A stretch of 64,000 nucleotides of DNA from Nocardioides panacis (GTDB lineage: Bacteria > Actinomycetota > Actinomycetes > Propionibacteriales > Nocardioidaceae), in the NCBI RefSeq assembly GCF_019039255.1, contig NZ_CP077062.1:1922001-1986000 (forward strand), read 5' to 3'. The notes under the pieces are model-generated. The model saw nothing but the letters and a program-made list of their open reading frames with translations. It made no database searches and was not told where the DNA came from. Positions 16,008 through 24,950 of the stretch are shown piece by piece; within the stretch, counting starts at the first letter, position 1; the number at the start of each line of letters is the position of its first letter. A program made the translations under genes and the position numbers.

Positions 16008-16559
16008 ATGAGCACCCTCACCGTCGACCTCTTCTCCAGCCTCGACGGGTTCGGTGGAGCCGAGGGCTGGCCGGGCTACTGGGGCAAGGAAGGCCCTGAG
16101 CTGATGGCCTGGTTGGAGGAGAAGCTGGCCGAGGACCACGTCCTCGTCATGGGCGCGCACACCTACCGGACCATGTCCGAGATCGTTGCCGCACAGGAGG
16201 ACCCGACCTTCGCCAGGATGGCCGAGATCCCCAAGGTCGTGTTCTCCACGACGCTGGACCTGCCGCTGGCCTGGGAGAACACGGAGCTGGTCGCCGAGGA
16301 CGCCGTCGCGGCGATGGCCAGGATGAAGCAGGAGCGGTCGGCACCGATGCGGACGATGGGAAGCATCTCGCTCAGCACGTCCCTGCTGCGAGCAGGTCTC
16401 GTCGACTACCTCCAGGTCACGGTCTTCCCGGTCGTCACCGGGCAGTCCGGGCGGGAGCCGTTGTTCGCCGGCGGGCCGGACCTGGATCTCGAGCTCGTCG
16501 ACTCGCGCACGTTCGACGGCCGCGCACAGCTCCTCGGGTACGTGCCGACCCTTCACTGA
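16008..16559 (+). CDS. Dihydrofolate reductase-family (RibD C-terminal) protein
   Basis: A 183-residue protein of the RibD_C/DHFR-like family, with NADPH-binding features LVMGAHTYRTM (about residues 46-56), VVFSTTL near 78 and an MGSISLSTSLLRAGLVDY stretch near 120. The C-terminus LFAGGPDLDLELVDSRTF matches the family. ATG at 16008 follows AAGGAG by six bases; a GTG lies one codon earlier. Members are reductases of unknown substrate, widespread in actinobacteria, and generally not the essential folate enzyme. Confidence 0.87.
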   Translation: MSTLTVDLFSSLDGFGGAEGWPGYWGKEGPELMAWLEEKLAEDHVLVMGAHTYRTMSEIVAAQEDPTFARMAEIPKVVFSTTLDLPLAWENTELVAEDAVAAMARMKQERSAPMRTMGSISLSTSLLRAGLVDYLQVTVFPVVTGQSGREPLFAGGPDLDLELVDSRTFDGRAQLLGYVPTLH

Positions 16560-16621
16560 CGAGGCGTCCGCGCCCTGCCGTCCTAGTCTGGTCCGGAGAC
16601 CTCACAGAGAGGAACGGCCAC

Positions 16622-16975
16622 ATGGACGAGAGCGAAGGCATCGACGCCAGCGCGGTACCCGACGGTCCGGGGTGCTCGGACTGCTCCGCCTCCGAACCGT
16701 CGGGGTGGTGGCTGCACCTACGCCGCCGCGCGCAGTGCGGTCACATCGGCTGCTGCGACTCCTCCCCCGGTCGGCACGCCCGGGAGCACGCGATGGCCCT
16801 GGGCCACCGCTACGTCCAGAGCTACGAGCCGGGCGAGGACTGGTTCTGGGACTTCGCCACAGGCCGGATGTTCGAGGGTCCGCGCCTCGCGCCACCCACT
16901 TCGCACCCGGCCGAGCAACCGGTGCCCGGTCCGCGCGGTGGGGTGCCCCTGGACTGGCAGACGCAGCTCCACTGA
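16622..16975 (+). CDS. UBP-type zinc-finger domain protein
   Basis: A 117-residue protein dominated by a zf-UBP domain: CSDCSAS (residues 18-24), WWLHLRRRAQCGHIGCCDSS (29-48) and RHAREHAMALGHRY (51-64) supply the Cys/His ligands. In eukaryotes this domain binds ubiquitin C-termini; many actinobacteria carry stand-alone versions of unknown function. The C-terminal 40 residues are Pro/Gly-rich and probably disordered. It seems to be a single gene. Confidence 0.88.
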   Translation: MDESEGIDASAVPDGPGCSDCSASEPSGWWLHLRRRAQCGHIGCCDSSPGRHAREHAMALGHRYVQSYEPGEDWFWDFATGRMFEGPRLAPPTSHPAEQPVPGPRGGVPLDWQTQLH

Positions 16976-17007
16976 CCCCGCGGCTCCGGGACCGGGTGCG
17001 CGGCGTC

Positions 17008-17370
17008 TCAGGCCAGCCCGTCGAACGGGCGGACCTCGACCTTGGCTCGGCAGGCCTTGGATCCGGCGGCCGCGAGCTTGAGCGCCACGTCGAGGTCAGG
17101 TGCGTCGATGACCCAGAAGCCCCCGATGACCTCCTTGGACTCCAGGTAGGGGCCGTCGGTCAGCACCGCGGTCTCCCCCCGGCCGTCGACGACGGTCGCG
17201 GTCGATGCCGACTGCAGCCCACCGGCGAAGACCCAGTAGCCGTCGGCGCGAAGCTGGTCGTTGAAGGCGCCGGTCGCCGCGAACGCCTCCTCCATCTCCT
17301 CCTTCGAGCCGTAGTTGCCGTACTCGTCCAACTCGGCGGGGCCGTGCACGGCCAACAGGTAGTGCGTCAT
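17008..17370 (-). CDS. YciI-family (DGPF-domain) protein
   Basis: A 120-residue protein with the family's two marks: the N-terminal MTHYLLAVHGP strand and the DGPYLESKEVIGGFWVID segment near residues 73-90. YciI-like proteins adopt a dimeric ferredoxin-like fold related to muconolactone isomerases. They often sit beside ECF sigma factor genes, but the nearest here is a partner-switching module transcribed the other way. No enzymatic role is assigned. Confidence 0.9.
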   Translation of the reverse strand: MTHYLLAVHGPAELDEYGNYGSKEEMEEAFAATGAFNDQLRADGYWVFAGGLQSASTATVVDGRGETAVLTDGPYLESKEVIGGFWVIDAPDLDVALKLAAAGSKACRAKVEVRPFDGLA

Positions 17371-17551
17371 CTCACTTCTCCCTCATCCCGGGCGGTCCTG
17401 CTGACCGCCTGCTACTCCCACGACGAACGGCACACCGTCGATCCGACAAACCTGCCACAGGAGGGCCGGCGACCGGGTCCCGTAGCTCGCCTCCCCCGGG
17501 GCCGGGCGCCGGCGCTGCCTATTTCCGGACTGTTGACATGCTCTTGGTTCC

Positions 17552-17576
17552 GGTTAGGGCGGCTCCGTTCGGGTAC
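17552..17576 (+). promoter_or_regulatory. Sigma-F/B-like promoter (GGTT-N15-GGGTAC)
   Basis: GGTT at 17552-17555 and GGGTAC at 17571-17576 are 15 bases apart, a good match to actinobacterial SigF/SigB promoters. It lies about 85 bases before the anti-sigma kinase gene that starts the partner-switching operon, where such promoters often drive autoregulation. A TTGACA also occurs at 17533-17538 but lacks a convincing -10 partner. Confidence 0.6.
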
Positions 17577-17662
17577 CGGGGTCCATACGGTGAGTCGTTG
17601 CCCAGACCCGCACTGACGTCAGCCGTAGCGGATGTGCGGAAGCTGCAGGCCGGAGGCCAGCA

Positions 17663-18088
17663 ATGAGTGACCGCACTCCGTGGTCGCACGACATCGACCT
17701 GGACGATCGTTCCGCCAGCGCGTCGCGGGCGCGGGCGTTCGTCCGCCGTCGCCTCGAGGAGCACTGCCTCTCACCCCTCGGCGACGACGTCCAGGTCGTC
17801 GTCAGCGAGCTCGTCACCAACGCCGTGCGGCACGCCCGCACGCCCGTCACCGTGACCTTGCACGCCTTCGACCTGACGTTGCTCCTCGAGGTCCAGGACG
17901 GCTCCGCCGTCCGGCCGGCCCGCGGCGCCGCCCCCGACGTCCTCGCCACCCACGGACGAGGCCTCCACATCGTCGGCATCCTCAGCCGCGACTGGGGCAC
18001 GGACGCGCTCCCCGACGGGGGCAAGTCGGTGTGGGCCGAGTTCGGACTGCCCGAGCGACGCATCCCGGGTGGACGAGCGACCGCCTGA
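17663..18088 (+). CDS. Anti-sigma factor serine kinase (HATPase_c_2, RsbW/RsbT-like)
   Basis: A 141-residue GHKL ATPase lacking other domains. The N-box is SELVTNAVRHA (residues 49-59), and G-box equivalents are VQDGSAVRP near 77-85 and THGRGLHIVGIL near 96-107. Such proteins bind and inactivate a sigma factor and phosphorylate a STAS antagonist. The next two genes encode a sigma-like protein and a STAS protein, completing a partner-switching set. A SigF-type promoter lies upstream. Confidence 0.87.
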   Translation: MSDRTPWSHDIDLDDRSASASRARAFVRRRLEEHCLSPLGDDVQVVVSELVTNAVRHARTPVTVTLHAFDLTLLLEVQDGSAVRPARGAAPDVLATHGRGLHIVGILSRDWGTDALPDGGKSVWAEFGLPERRIPGGRATA

Positions 18089-18258
18089 ACGAGGGCGCTC
18101 GCCGCGCATCGTCCGGCACCGGTGAGGCTGACCGGAACTGTCCGCGAATCCGCGCCTTTTCCGGACATGTCGGATACCGTCGAAGGGAGCCCGGACGTGA
18201 CCGGGCCCCGTTCGTCGCCCCAGACCCCGGTGACCGACCATCGGACCGGAGTCATGGC

Positions 18259-18783
18259 ATGGCATCGCAAGCGGCGTACGACGACGCCCGGGAAGTGCCC
18301 CGCCCAGCGCGCCCGGACCGTCGCACGCTGGTCAGTGACGCCTACGACCAGCACGGGACCGCGTTGTTCCGCCTGGCCCACGCGATCTGCGGGGACGAGG
18401 AGAGGGCAGCGACAGCGGTGGTCCAGGCCTTCGATGTCGCCTTCACCGACTCCCGCCGGACCGGTCGGGACGTGCGCATCCCCCAGGACCTGGTGCGGCT
18501 CACCTACCTCGCCTGCGTCGCCTGCTGCACGGCCCCCCGCGGAACCGCGGACGGGAGTCCGGAGGCGAACGACGCGACGCCCCTCAGCGCCTGTCTCGTC
18601 GGCCTGGACTGTCAACGACGAGCCCTGATCGCGCTGACGTTGTACGGGGACCACACGTACGACGAGGCCGCCGTCCTGCTGAACATCGACCCGGCCGCAG
18701 CTGCCCGGGCACTCCGGATCACGCTCCGCGAGGCTGCTCGCGGCCCACGCTCGCGCCACGCATCACCGGGGTCCGCACCGTGA
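18259..18783 (+). CDS. Sigma-70-like (ECF-type) protein
   Basis: A 174-residue protein starting at the second of two overlapping ATGs (18259), the one in the conserved frame. Residues 25-65 resemble sigma region 2 (LVSDAYDQHGTALFRLAHAI, then CGDEERAATAVVQAFDVAF). Residues 115-155 resemble region 4 (CQRRALIALTLYGDHTYDEA, then AVLLNIDPAAAARALRITL). Charged promoter-contacting residues of region 2 are few, so it may be a divergent sigma factor or a decoy. Its stop overlaps the STAS start (GTGA), so both are made together. Confidence 0.72.
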   Translation: MASQAAYDDAREVPRPARPDRRTLVSDAYDQHGTALFRLAHAICGDEERAATAVVQAFDVAFTDSRRTGRDVRIPQDLVRLTYLACVACCTAPRGTADGSPEANDATPLSACLVGLDCQRRALIALTLYGDHTYDEAAVLLNIDPAAAARALRITLREAARGPRSRHASPGSAP

Positions 18784-19148
18784 GAGACCGACGGCTCACC
18801 CTCCCCCTCCAGCGGACCCCTGCACGGGACGGCGAGGCCGCGCAGGCGCCGACCTGCGTCCGCCTGCACCCGGGAACAGGGCCTGCCGTCGTCGCGCTCG
18901 TCGGAGAGCTGGACCTGGACACCGCTCCCCAGCTCAGCCCGGTCATCCGCCGACTCCTCGCCCAGGGCCGCAGCCGCATCACCATCAACCTCGACGAGGT
19001 CACCTTCATGGATGGCTTCACCCTCGGACTGCTGATCCGTGCGCACCACGACGTCGCGCGAGCCGGCGGGTTCCTCGACCTCACCCACAACCGCCTGTGC
19101 GCCCGCCTGATGGTCGTCACCGGCACCACGACCTTCCTGCACCCGTGA
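18780..19148 (+). CDS. STAS-domain anti-sigma antagonist without the usual phosphorylated Ser
   Basis: A 122-residue STAS protein (VVALVGELDLDTAPQLSPVI, near residues 37-56). At the site where anti-anti-sigma factors have D-S-S/T-G-L, this one reads FMDGFTLGLLI (about 76-86), so the phosphorylatable Ser is replaced by Gly. It may be constitutively active, phosphorylated at the nearby Thr, or serve another role. GTG overlaps the sigma-like gene's stop. It forms the third gene of the partner-switching operon. Confidence 0.85.
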   Translation: MRDRRLTLPLQRTPARDGEAAQAPTCVRLHPGTGPAVVALVGELDLDTAPQLSPVIRRLLAQGRSRITINLDEVTFMDGFTLGLLIRAHHDVARAGGFLDLTHNRLCARLMVVTGTTTFLHP

Positions 19149-19187
19149 CGAGCTGGCACCGCCGGTCGAGCGGCTGAGCCGGGTCGT

Positions 19188-19361
19188 CTACTCGGCGGCG
19201 CGGGGCTTCTCGGTGCGGAGCTCGAGGAAGCGTTCCACGTCGTCGCGTTCGGACCGGCGCTGGGCCGCGACGGCGCTCGCGCGGGCGGCGTTACGTCTGG
19301 CGGTGTCCTGGGAGAAGGCTCGAAGCGGGCTGGGGACCGAGATGCTGGGCAGGGTCAACAC
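19188..19361 (-). CDS. Small basic protein, hypothetical
   Basis: A 57-residue protein starting at GTG 19361 after GGAAGGA at nine bases. It begins LTLPSISVPSPLRAF and continues as an Arg/Ala-rich helix (RRNAARASAVAAQRRSERDD) ending in PRAAE. I recall similar short proteins in actinobacteria but no function. The good binding site and codon usage support it despite its size; a longer upstream start in the same frame lacks support. Confidence 0.5.
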   Translation of the reverse strand: MLTLPSISVPSPLRAFSQDTARRNAARASAVAAQRRSERDDVERFLELRTEKPRAAE

Positions 19362-19563
19362 GGGGCGTTGTCCTTCCGAGAGAGTGGGACACCTTCTCGA
19401 AGTTACGTGTGCTGCACGCCCTGGTAAAGAAGCCGTTCGGATCATCTCTCGGCCTCCCGTATGCCCCGATTGGGCCAGTGAAGAGGAACATTTCCGGTTT
19501 TTGTGCGACGCGGACGGCGGCGAGCTGGTCGACCGGCGCGTCCCCGGCTGTCACCGTGGTCGC

Positions 19564-20139
19564 ATGCGGATGTTCGTCGCCCTGGTCCCGCCGCCCGACG
19601 CCCTCGACGACCTGGCGGAGTTCGTCGGTCCGCGCCAGGAGGCCGAGCCCGGGTTCCGGTGGACCACGCCCGAGCAGTGGCACGTCACCTTGGCGTTCCT
19701 GGCCGACGTCGCCGACCGGCACCTCGACGACCTCGTCGTCCGGCTGGGGCGGGCCGCCGCTCGACGTACGCCGTTCGAGGTGACGCTCGCGGCAGGCGGA
19801 GCGTTCCCGGACCCGAGCCGGGCCAGGGTGCTCTTCACGGGGGTGGAGACGTCGTCAGAGAGCGGGGGCCAGGAGCTCCACCGGCTGGCGACGGGAGCAC
19901 GGGCCGCCGCGGCGAAGGCCGGCTGCGAGGTGGACGGCGGCCGGTTCCACCCGCACGTCACGCTCGCGCGCACCCGTCGGCCGGTGCAGGCCACCCGCTG
20001 GCTGCGCGTGCTGGACGCCTACCGCGGCCCGACCTGGACTGCCGGCGAGATGACGCTCGTCGCGTCCCACCTCGGTGAGGGCCCGCGTCGCCGGCCGCGC
20101 TACGAGCTCGTCGAGAGCTTCCCGCTCGCGCGCGGGTGA
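19564..20139 (+). CDS. thpR: RNA 2',3'-cyclic phosphodiesterase (2'-5' RNA ligase-like)
   Basis: A 191-residue two-histidine phosphoesterase. The catalytic HxT motifs are HVTLAFL near residue 40 and HPHVTLAR near 137, correctly spaced for the family. ThpR hydrolyses 2',3'-cyclic phosphates at RNA ends. ATG at 19564 is chosen because MRMFVALVPP is the family start. The gene stands alone, next to an alpha/beta hydrolase fragment. Confidence 0.92.
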   Translation: MRMFVALVPPPDALDDLAEFVGPRQEAEPGFRWTTPEQWHVTLAFLADVADRHLDDLVVRLGRAAARRTPFEVTLAAGGAFPDPSRARVLFTGVETSSESGGQELHRLATGARAAAAKAGCEVDGGRFHPHVTLARTRRPVQATRWLRVLDAYRGPTWTAGEMTLVASHLGEGPRRRPRYELVESFPLARG

Positions 20140-20272
20140 CCCCCGTCGGGGCAGGGCGTGTCCTCCCGCCACGACCGACGGGCGTCCGGCCCGGACGAGC
20201 GCCTTGACGACCGCGAAGCCCGCGTTGCACCGTGGAAGCGAGGGGGGATCACGCGCAGGGAAGGACGTCCTC

Positions 20273-20401
20273 ATGAACGACCTCCGTCCGGACACCGTGG
20301 TCCTCGTCCACGGCCTGTGGACGACTCCCCGCAGCGAGGAGCACCGGGTCGCGCACGTCGAGGCCCGGGGACGCTACGCGTTCGACGGGCGTGACGCCTG
20401 A
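20273..20401 (+). pseudogene. N-terminal fragment of an alpha/beta hydrolase
   Basis: This 42-residue frame has a good ribosome binding site (GGGAAGGA) and begins like the actinobacterial family that starts VVLVHGLWMTPRSWEHW; here it reads VVLVHGLWTTPRSEEHRVAH. It ends after YAFDGRDA, before the nucleophile elbow, so no active enzyme can be made. Substitutions within the conserved start (W to E, W to R) also suggest decay. Confidence 0.65.
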
Positions 20402-20430
20402 GCACCCTCGTCACCGGCGAAGGACACGGC

Positions 20431-21421
20431 ATGCCCACCCGACGGCTGGCGGTCGGACTGACGCCCCTCGAAACGCGGCGCGAGGTCGTGCTGCACGTCG
20501 CGGACCGGGCGCAGCAGCTGGGGTACGACGCGTTCTTCCTGGCCGAGGGCTGGGGTCACGACGCGGGGGTGCTGCTGGCCGAGGTCGCGAGCCGGACGGA
20601 CCGGATCACCCTCGGCACCGGCATCATCAACGTCTGGGGACGCACACCGGCCAGCATCGCGATGCTGGCCGCCAGCCTCGCCGAGGTCTCCGGTGACCGG
20701 TTCGTGCTCGGGCTCGGAGCCGGCAGCCCACCACTGGCGGAGGGCTTGCACGACGTGGCGTTCGCTGCGCCCGTCGAGCGGCTCGGCGCGGTCACGCGGC
20801 AGGTACGCCGACTGCTGGCCGGCCAGCGCCTCGAACCGACCGTCGAGCGGACCACCCGTCCCCTGAAGCTGGCCGTCGTCCCGCAGACCGCGATCCCGGT
20901 CTACCTGGCCGCGCTCGGACCCCAGTCCGTACGACTGGCGGGTGAGCTCGCCGACGGATGGTGCCCGTTCCTGATGCCGCTGTCCGGTCTCGACGACGGC
21001 ATCCGGCTGCTCGAGCAGGGCCTGGCGCGCGGGGCGCCCGGCCGCACGCTGCCGACCATCGCCCCCCTGCATCCCCACCGCCGTCTCCGAGGATCCCTCG
21101 CGGGCACTCGAGGTGGCCTCCTGGTGGGTGGCGTTCTACCTGGTCAGCATGGGCCCGCTGTACCGCAGGACCCTGCACCGGCTCGGCCACGGCGAGGGGG
21201 TCGAGGAGGTCCTGGCCGCCAACCCCACCCCGCGCACCTTCGAGGTCCCCGAGCCGGCCCGGGGACTGCTCGACGAGCTCACCCTGTGGGGCGACGCCGA
21301 GCACGCCCGGGCGGCGCTCGACCGCTGGTACGCCGCCGGCGCCCAGCTGCCCTGTCTCACGCTTCCACCGGGCCGGCCCGTCGACGAGCTCGACCAGGTG
21401 CTCGAGTCCCTTCGGCCCTGA
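20431..21421 (+). pseudogene. LLM-class (luciferase-like) flavin-dependent oxidoreductase, frameshifted
   Basis: The first 210 codons encode a luciferase-like TIM barrel (MPTRRLAVGLTPLETRR, YDAFFLAEGWG, RITLGTGIINVWGRTPASIA, FVLGLGAGSPPL). The frame is lost at the C6 run 21062-21067; with five C it continues TIAPCIPTAVSEDPSRALEV, then ASWWVAFYLVSMGPLYRRTL, to TGA at 21421. No segment is missing, so a base-calling error is likely. Members use F420 or FMN; the long spacing after the nitrogen-terminal strands does not settle which. It is convergent with the glucoamylase gene. Confidence 0.85.
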
Positions 21422-21430
21422 CCCTCGGCC

Positions 21431-23657
21431 TCAGTACCGGTCCGCGACCACGGCCTGCTGGTCGACCGGAGCCCCCCCGTTGGATGGTCCACGCCAGCCG
21501 CACCAGACCGGCGTGCGACCAGGTCAGCGGCGTGGCCGAACGGGTGCCCTCACCGGCAGGGCAGCACGCCTTGCCGGTCGGCGGCCGGTTGTCCCAGACC
21601 TGCTCCGCGAGCATGTCGGCCTGCCCGGTCGCGCGCGCCATCGCCCGCAGATAGGGCGTGCCGGAGCCGCCGGCGGTGACGGTGTACTCGCCGCGCTCCC
21701 CCGCGAGCAGCGGCCACGCGCGCCCGAGCGTCGTACCCGTGCCGGGTTCGGTGATCCGCCACTCGCCACCGGTGCGCGTCTCGCCGTACCCGTCGAAGGA
21801 GTAGCGGCGCCAGAACGGCCCGTTGGGCGTGCGCACCTTCAGCTCCTTGTCGATCACCGGCAGCGAGGACAGCACGGCCGGGTCCTTCGGCGACTCGATG
21901 CCGTACCGCACGAGGTCGAGGAAGCTCGCGTCCACGACCGCCCGCTGGTCGGTCTTCGCGGGTCCGCCGTCACCGACGCCGTACGGCGTGCCGGCGTCGG
22001 GGTTGCCGTCCTTGGTGAGCCGCAGGAAGTACGGCCGGTTCGAGAGCGGGCCGTTGGTGGTCACGGTCCAGCCCTGCACCTTGGACGCCCACTCGTCCGC
22101 CAGCGCCAGCCACTTGGTCGAGGAGGCGGCGTCGCCGTTCGCACGGGCGATCGCGGCGGCGCACACGAGTCCGTTGATCTGCGCCGCGACGGAGTTCGGC
22201 GAGTAGCCGCCCTGGTTCTCCCAGCGCTCCTGCGGCGAGTACGGCGCGGCGAGGCCGGTGTCCTTGTCCTTGTACGTCGCGAGGAAGTCGGCCGACTTCT
22301 TCACGTGCGCGTACGTCGCCGCGTCGGTCCTGCCGGTCAGCTGCGCGAGCACGATCGGCAGGGCGACCTCGTCGAGCTGGAGGTTGGTCCACACCGGCTT
22401 GCCGGTCACGTCGGAGTTCTGCGGGAAGGAGCCGTCGGCCTTCTGCTGCTGGGTGAACAGCCAGTCGACGATCCGTCGCGCGGCCGCCTTGTCGCCGTCG
22501 GCCCACAGCGCGGTGCCGAACTGGTAGGCGTCGCGCGACCACACCTCGTGGTAGGCGCCCGACGGCTTGGAGAGACCGTCGATGTTGTCGCCCCACACCC
22601 ACGGCGCGCTCGGCGAGGCGACGAACGCCCCCGGGTGCAGCTTGTCCTCCGCTGCCGCGAGCACCAGGGCGGAGGCGAGGTACTGCCGCCTGACGCCTGC
22701 CGCGCTCGCGGGCACGCCGCGGATGCTGCCGAGGTAGGAGTGCCAGCCGGCGTCGTAGCGACGAGCCGTGGTGGCGTACGACGTCCCGGCCGACGTGGCC
22801 GCCGTACGCCTCGCGGCCGTCGGCGTCCCTCCGAAGCCGAGGGCCAGCGTCGCGTTCTGGTGACCGGCCCGTCCCGTCACGCCGGAGACCCGGCCGACCT
22901 GGACGACGTTGCCCGGCCCGGCGTCGGCGTACCGCTTGCTGATCCGGTGGTGCGCCTCGAGGTCGCGCCAGCCGTCGCTGCCAGTGCCGTGGTAGCCGCT
23001 GGAGGTCCGGTCGAACCCGGGACGCGACACCAGCGCGCTGCCGGTGGATCCGTCCCGCGCGACGAGCGCGTCACCGGCGGTGCGGGCGCGGTCGTCCTCG
23101 CCGTCGTTGCCGAGCGCCGGGTCGTGCAGCGCGTAGAGGTGGTACGTCCTCCCGTCCAGCGAGACCAGCCGCACCCGCAGCACGACGCTGTCGCGCTGCG
23201 GGTCGGTCACGACGCTCTTCACGATCCGGTAGTGGCCGCCCTTGTCGGTGTTGGTCTGCGTGAAGCGCAGGCTGCCGACGTCCGGCCGGGCGACGCCGTG
23301 CCGCATGTCGGTCGACTCGCGGTCGGTGAAGGAGTGACCGTCGGTGACCACCAGCTCGAGGTTGCGCGTGCTCGGGGTGGAGAGGTCGGGGTAGAACACC
23401 TCGCTGATCCGGCCCTGCTGGAGCGTGAACCACACGTTGCTCCCCCGCGCTCGTGCCGTCCCGAAGCCGGCCTTGTCGGCCTCGCTCCAGACCGTCTTCG
23501 CACCCGGGCTCCCCGGCGCCGCCCCGGTTTCCCGACCCGGTCCGGTTGGTTGAGCTTGTCGAAACCCCGCGGCCTCGGTCGGGAGAGCGCCGGCGGCCAG
23601 CGAGCCGGTGGCGGCGAGGCTGAGGGCGGCGAGCAGTGCGGGTGTGCGTCGGGACAT
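21431..23657 (-). CDS. Secreted glucan 1,4-alpha-glucosidase (glucoamylase, GH15)
   Basis: An exported enzyme of about 740 residues that releases glucose from alpha-glucans. Residues 1-30 form a signal peptide (MSRRTPALLAALSLAATGSL). An N-terminal beta-sandwich follows (to about 280), then the GH15 helical barrel with WGDNIDGLSKPSGAYHEVWS, WSRDAYQFGTALWADG, YSPQERWENQGGYSP and TPLTWSHAGLVRLAW. As written the frame runs on to 21357, overlapping the convergent gene; with six rather than seven C at 21472-21478 it ends at TGA 21431 with APVDQQAVVADRY. Residues 31-41 come from an inserted repeat. Confidence 0.93.
23541..23568. repeat. Short dispersed-type repeat inserted in coding sequence
   Basis: The core GGTTGAGCTTGTCGAAACCC (from about 23547) lies in the glucoamylase gene just after the signal peptide and on the minus strand encodes GFRQAQPTGPG. 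I recall this sequence as a short, many-copy element in Nocardioides-type genomes, usually intergenic. Only one copy is in the window, so the repeat assignment rests on memory. Confidence 0.5.
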
Positions 23658-23728
23658 GGGTGGACCTCCGAGTCGGCTCCGCCCCGGTTACCCCCGTGAC
23701 CCCGGTCACAAACGACCAGCCGCCGGCT

Positions 23729-24760
23729 TCAGCTCCTCGGTGGCGTGGGGAGGTTGTACGGGGTCACGATGTGGATCGGCGACCGGACGGACTCGATGGG
23801 TCCGTCGATGGCCCCCTGCGCCTGCATGATGATGCGGCACGCGAGCCGCATGTCGTACCTGAGGTCGTGGTGCAGGACGGCGGTCAGCCGTTCGTCGTGG
23901 AGCAGCTGCAGGTTGTCCCGGTCGAGATCGTGCCCGACGAACACCTGGCAGCGCCGGCCCGCGGCGTCGAACGCCTCGAGGATGGCCTGGTTGCCGCCGC
24001 CGATGGAGTAGACCGAGCTGATCGCGGGGTTCCGCTGCAGCGTCCGCAGGGTCGACTCCTTGACCGTGGCGTCGAGCCCGTCGGTGTCGGTCTGCTCCAC
24101 CAGCACCCGGTCGGGCGAACGGTTCCTCATGGTGGCCCGGAACCCGATCTCGCGTTCCTCCTCACCACGGAACACGCTGCGACTCAGCGCGATCAGCACG
24201 TCCCCGGGCCCGTCGCCGAGGAGCCGGTCGACCAGGTACGCCGCGGTCGACCCGGCGGCCCGGTTGTCGATCCCGACGTAGGCGACGCGTTGGCTCAGCG
24301 GAAGGTCGGTGACCAGGGTGACCACGGGGATCCCGTGCTGGACGAGCCGCGCGACGGCGTCGGTGATCTCGGGGACGTCGGGAGCCTTGAGCACGACCCC
24401 CATGGAGCCGCGGTGCCGGATGTCGTCCAGCACCTTGACGAGGTCCGCGGGGCGACCCTTCTCGCGAAAGTCGAACCGGGACCGCACCACGGCCGGCCGG
24501 AGCGACGGCAGCTCCGCCTCCAGCGCGGACTTGACGGCCGAGGAGAACCGGTCCGGGGTCTGCATGACGACGTCGACCAGGAACGTCCGGCCGTTCAGCC
24601 GCAGCTGGCTGCGCTGCCGGTCCAGGTCGGTGATGGCCTGCCGCACGTTGCTCACGGTGCTGGCGCGCACCCCTGGCCGGTTGTTGAGCACCCGGTCGAC
24701 GGTGGCTTCGCTCAACCCTGCCTGGCGGGCGATCTCCCGGATCGGATACGCGTGTCCCAT
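23729..24760 (-). CDS. LacI-family regulator of the sugar operon
   Basis: A 343-residue regulator with the helix-turn-helix IREIARQAGLSEATVDRVLN (residues 8-27) and hinge NRPGVRASTVSNV, followed by a periplasmic-binding-type ligand domain that includes YVGIDNRAAGSTAAYLVDRL. ATG at 24760 puts the helix-turn-helix near the N-terminus; a TTG at 24796 is an alternative. It is divergent from the Gfo/Idh/MocA, IolE-like, Gfo/Idh/MocA and dioxygenase genes, which it probably controls. CCACC...GGTGG symmetry in the gap near 24868-24888 is a weak operator candidate. Confidence 0.88.
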   Translation of the reverse strand: MGHAYPIREIARQAGLSEATVDRVLNNRPGVRASTVSNVRQAITDLDRQRSQLRLNGRTFLVDVVMQTPDRFSSAVKSALEAELPSLRPAVVRSRFDFREKGRPADLVKVLDDIRHRGSMGVVLKAPDVPEITDAVARLVQHGIPVVTLVTDLPLSQRVAYVGIDNRAAGSTAAYLVDRLLGDGPGDVLIALSRSVFRGEEEREIGFRATMRNRSPDRVLVEQTDTDGLDATVKESTLRTLQRNPAISSVYSIGGGNQAILEAFDAAGRRCQVFVGHDLDRDNLQLLHDERLTAVLHHDLRYDMRLACRIIMQAQGAIDGPIESVRSPIHIVTPYNLPTPPRS

Positions 24761-24950
24761 GCGGCGATCGTGAGGGCTCGATGAGGTCTCGGTCAAGGTG
24801 CACAGCCGTCATACCCGGCAGTGGCCAGGGCTGAGAGTCCGCTGGCATGAGGTGTTCTTGACGGCTTCCACCTGTTGACCTGGGTGGTGACGGACCGCAG
24901 GCTTGATCAGGCCTCCTGTCCTCCTCACCGTTCTTGCGAAGGAGACCGAC

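Noticed and set aside
17533-17560. Sigma-70 type promoter (TTGACA) before the anti-sigma operon
   Set aside because: The best -10 at 16 bases is TAGGGC, a poor match; the GGTT-N15-GGGTAC promoter explains the region better.
20958-23699. 913-codon plus-strand open frame across the glucoamylase
   Set aside because: It is an antisense shadow created by high GC content; the minus strand encodes a recognisable glucoamylase with signal peptide.
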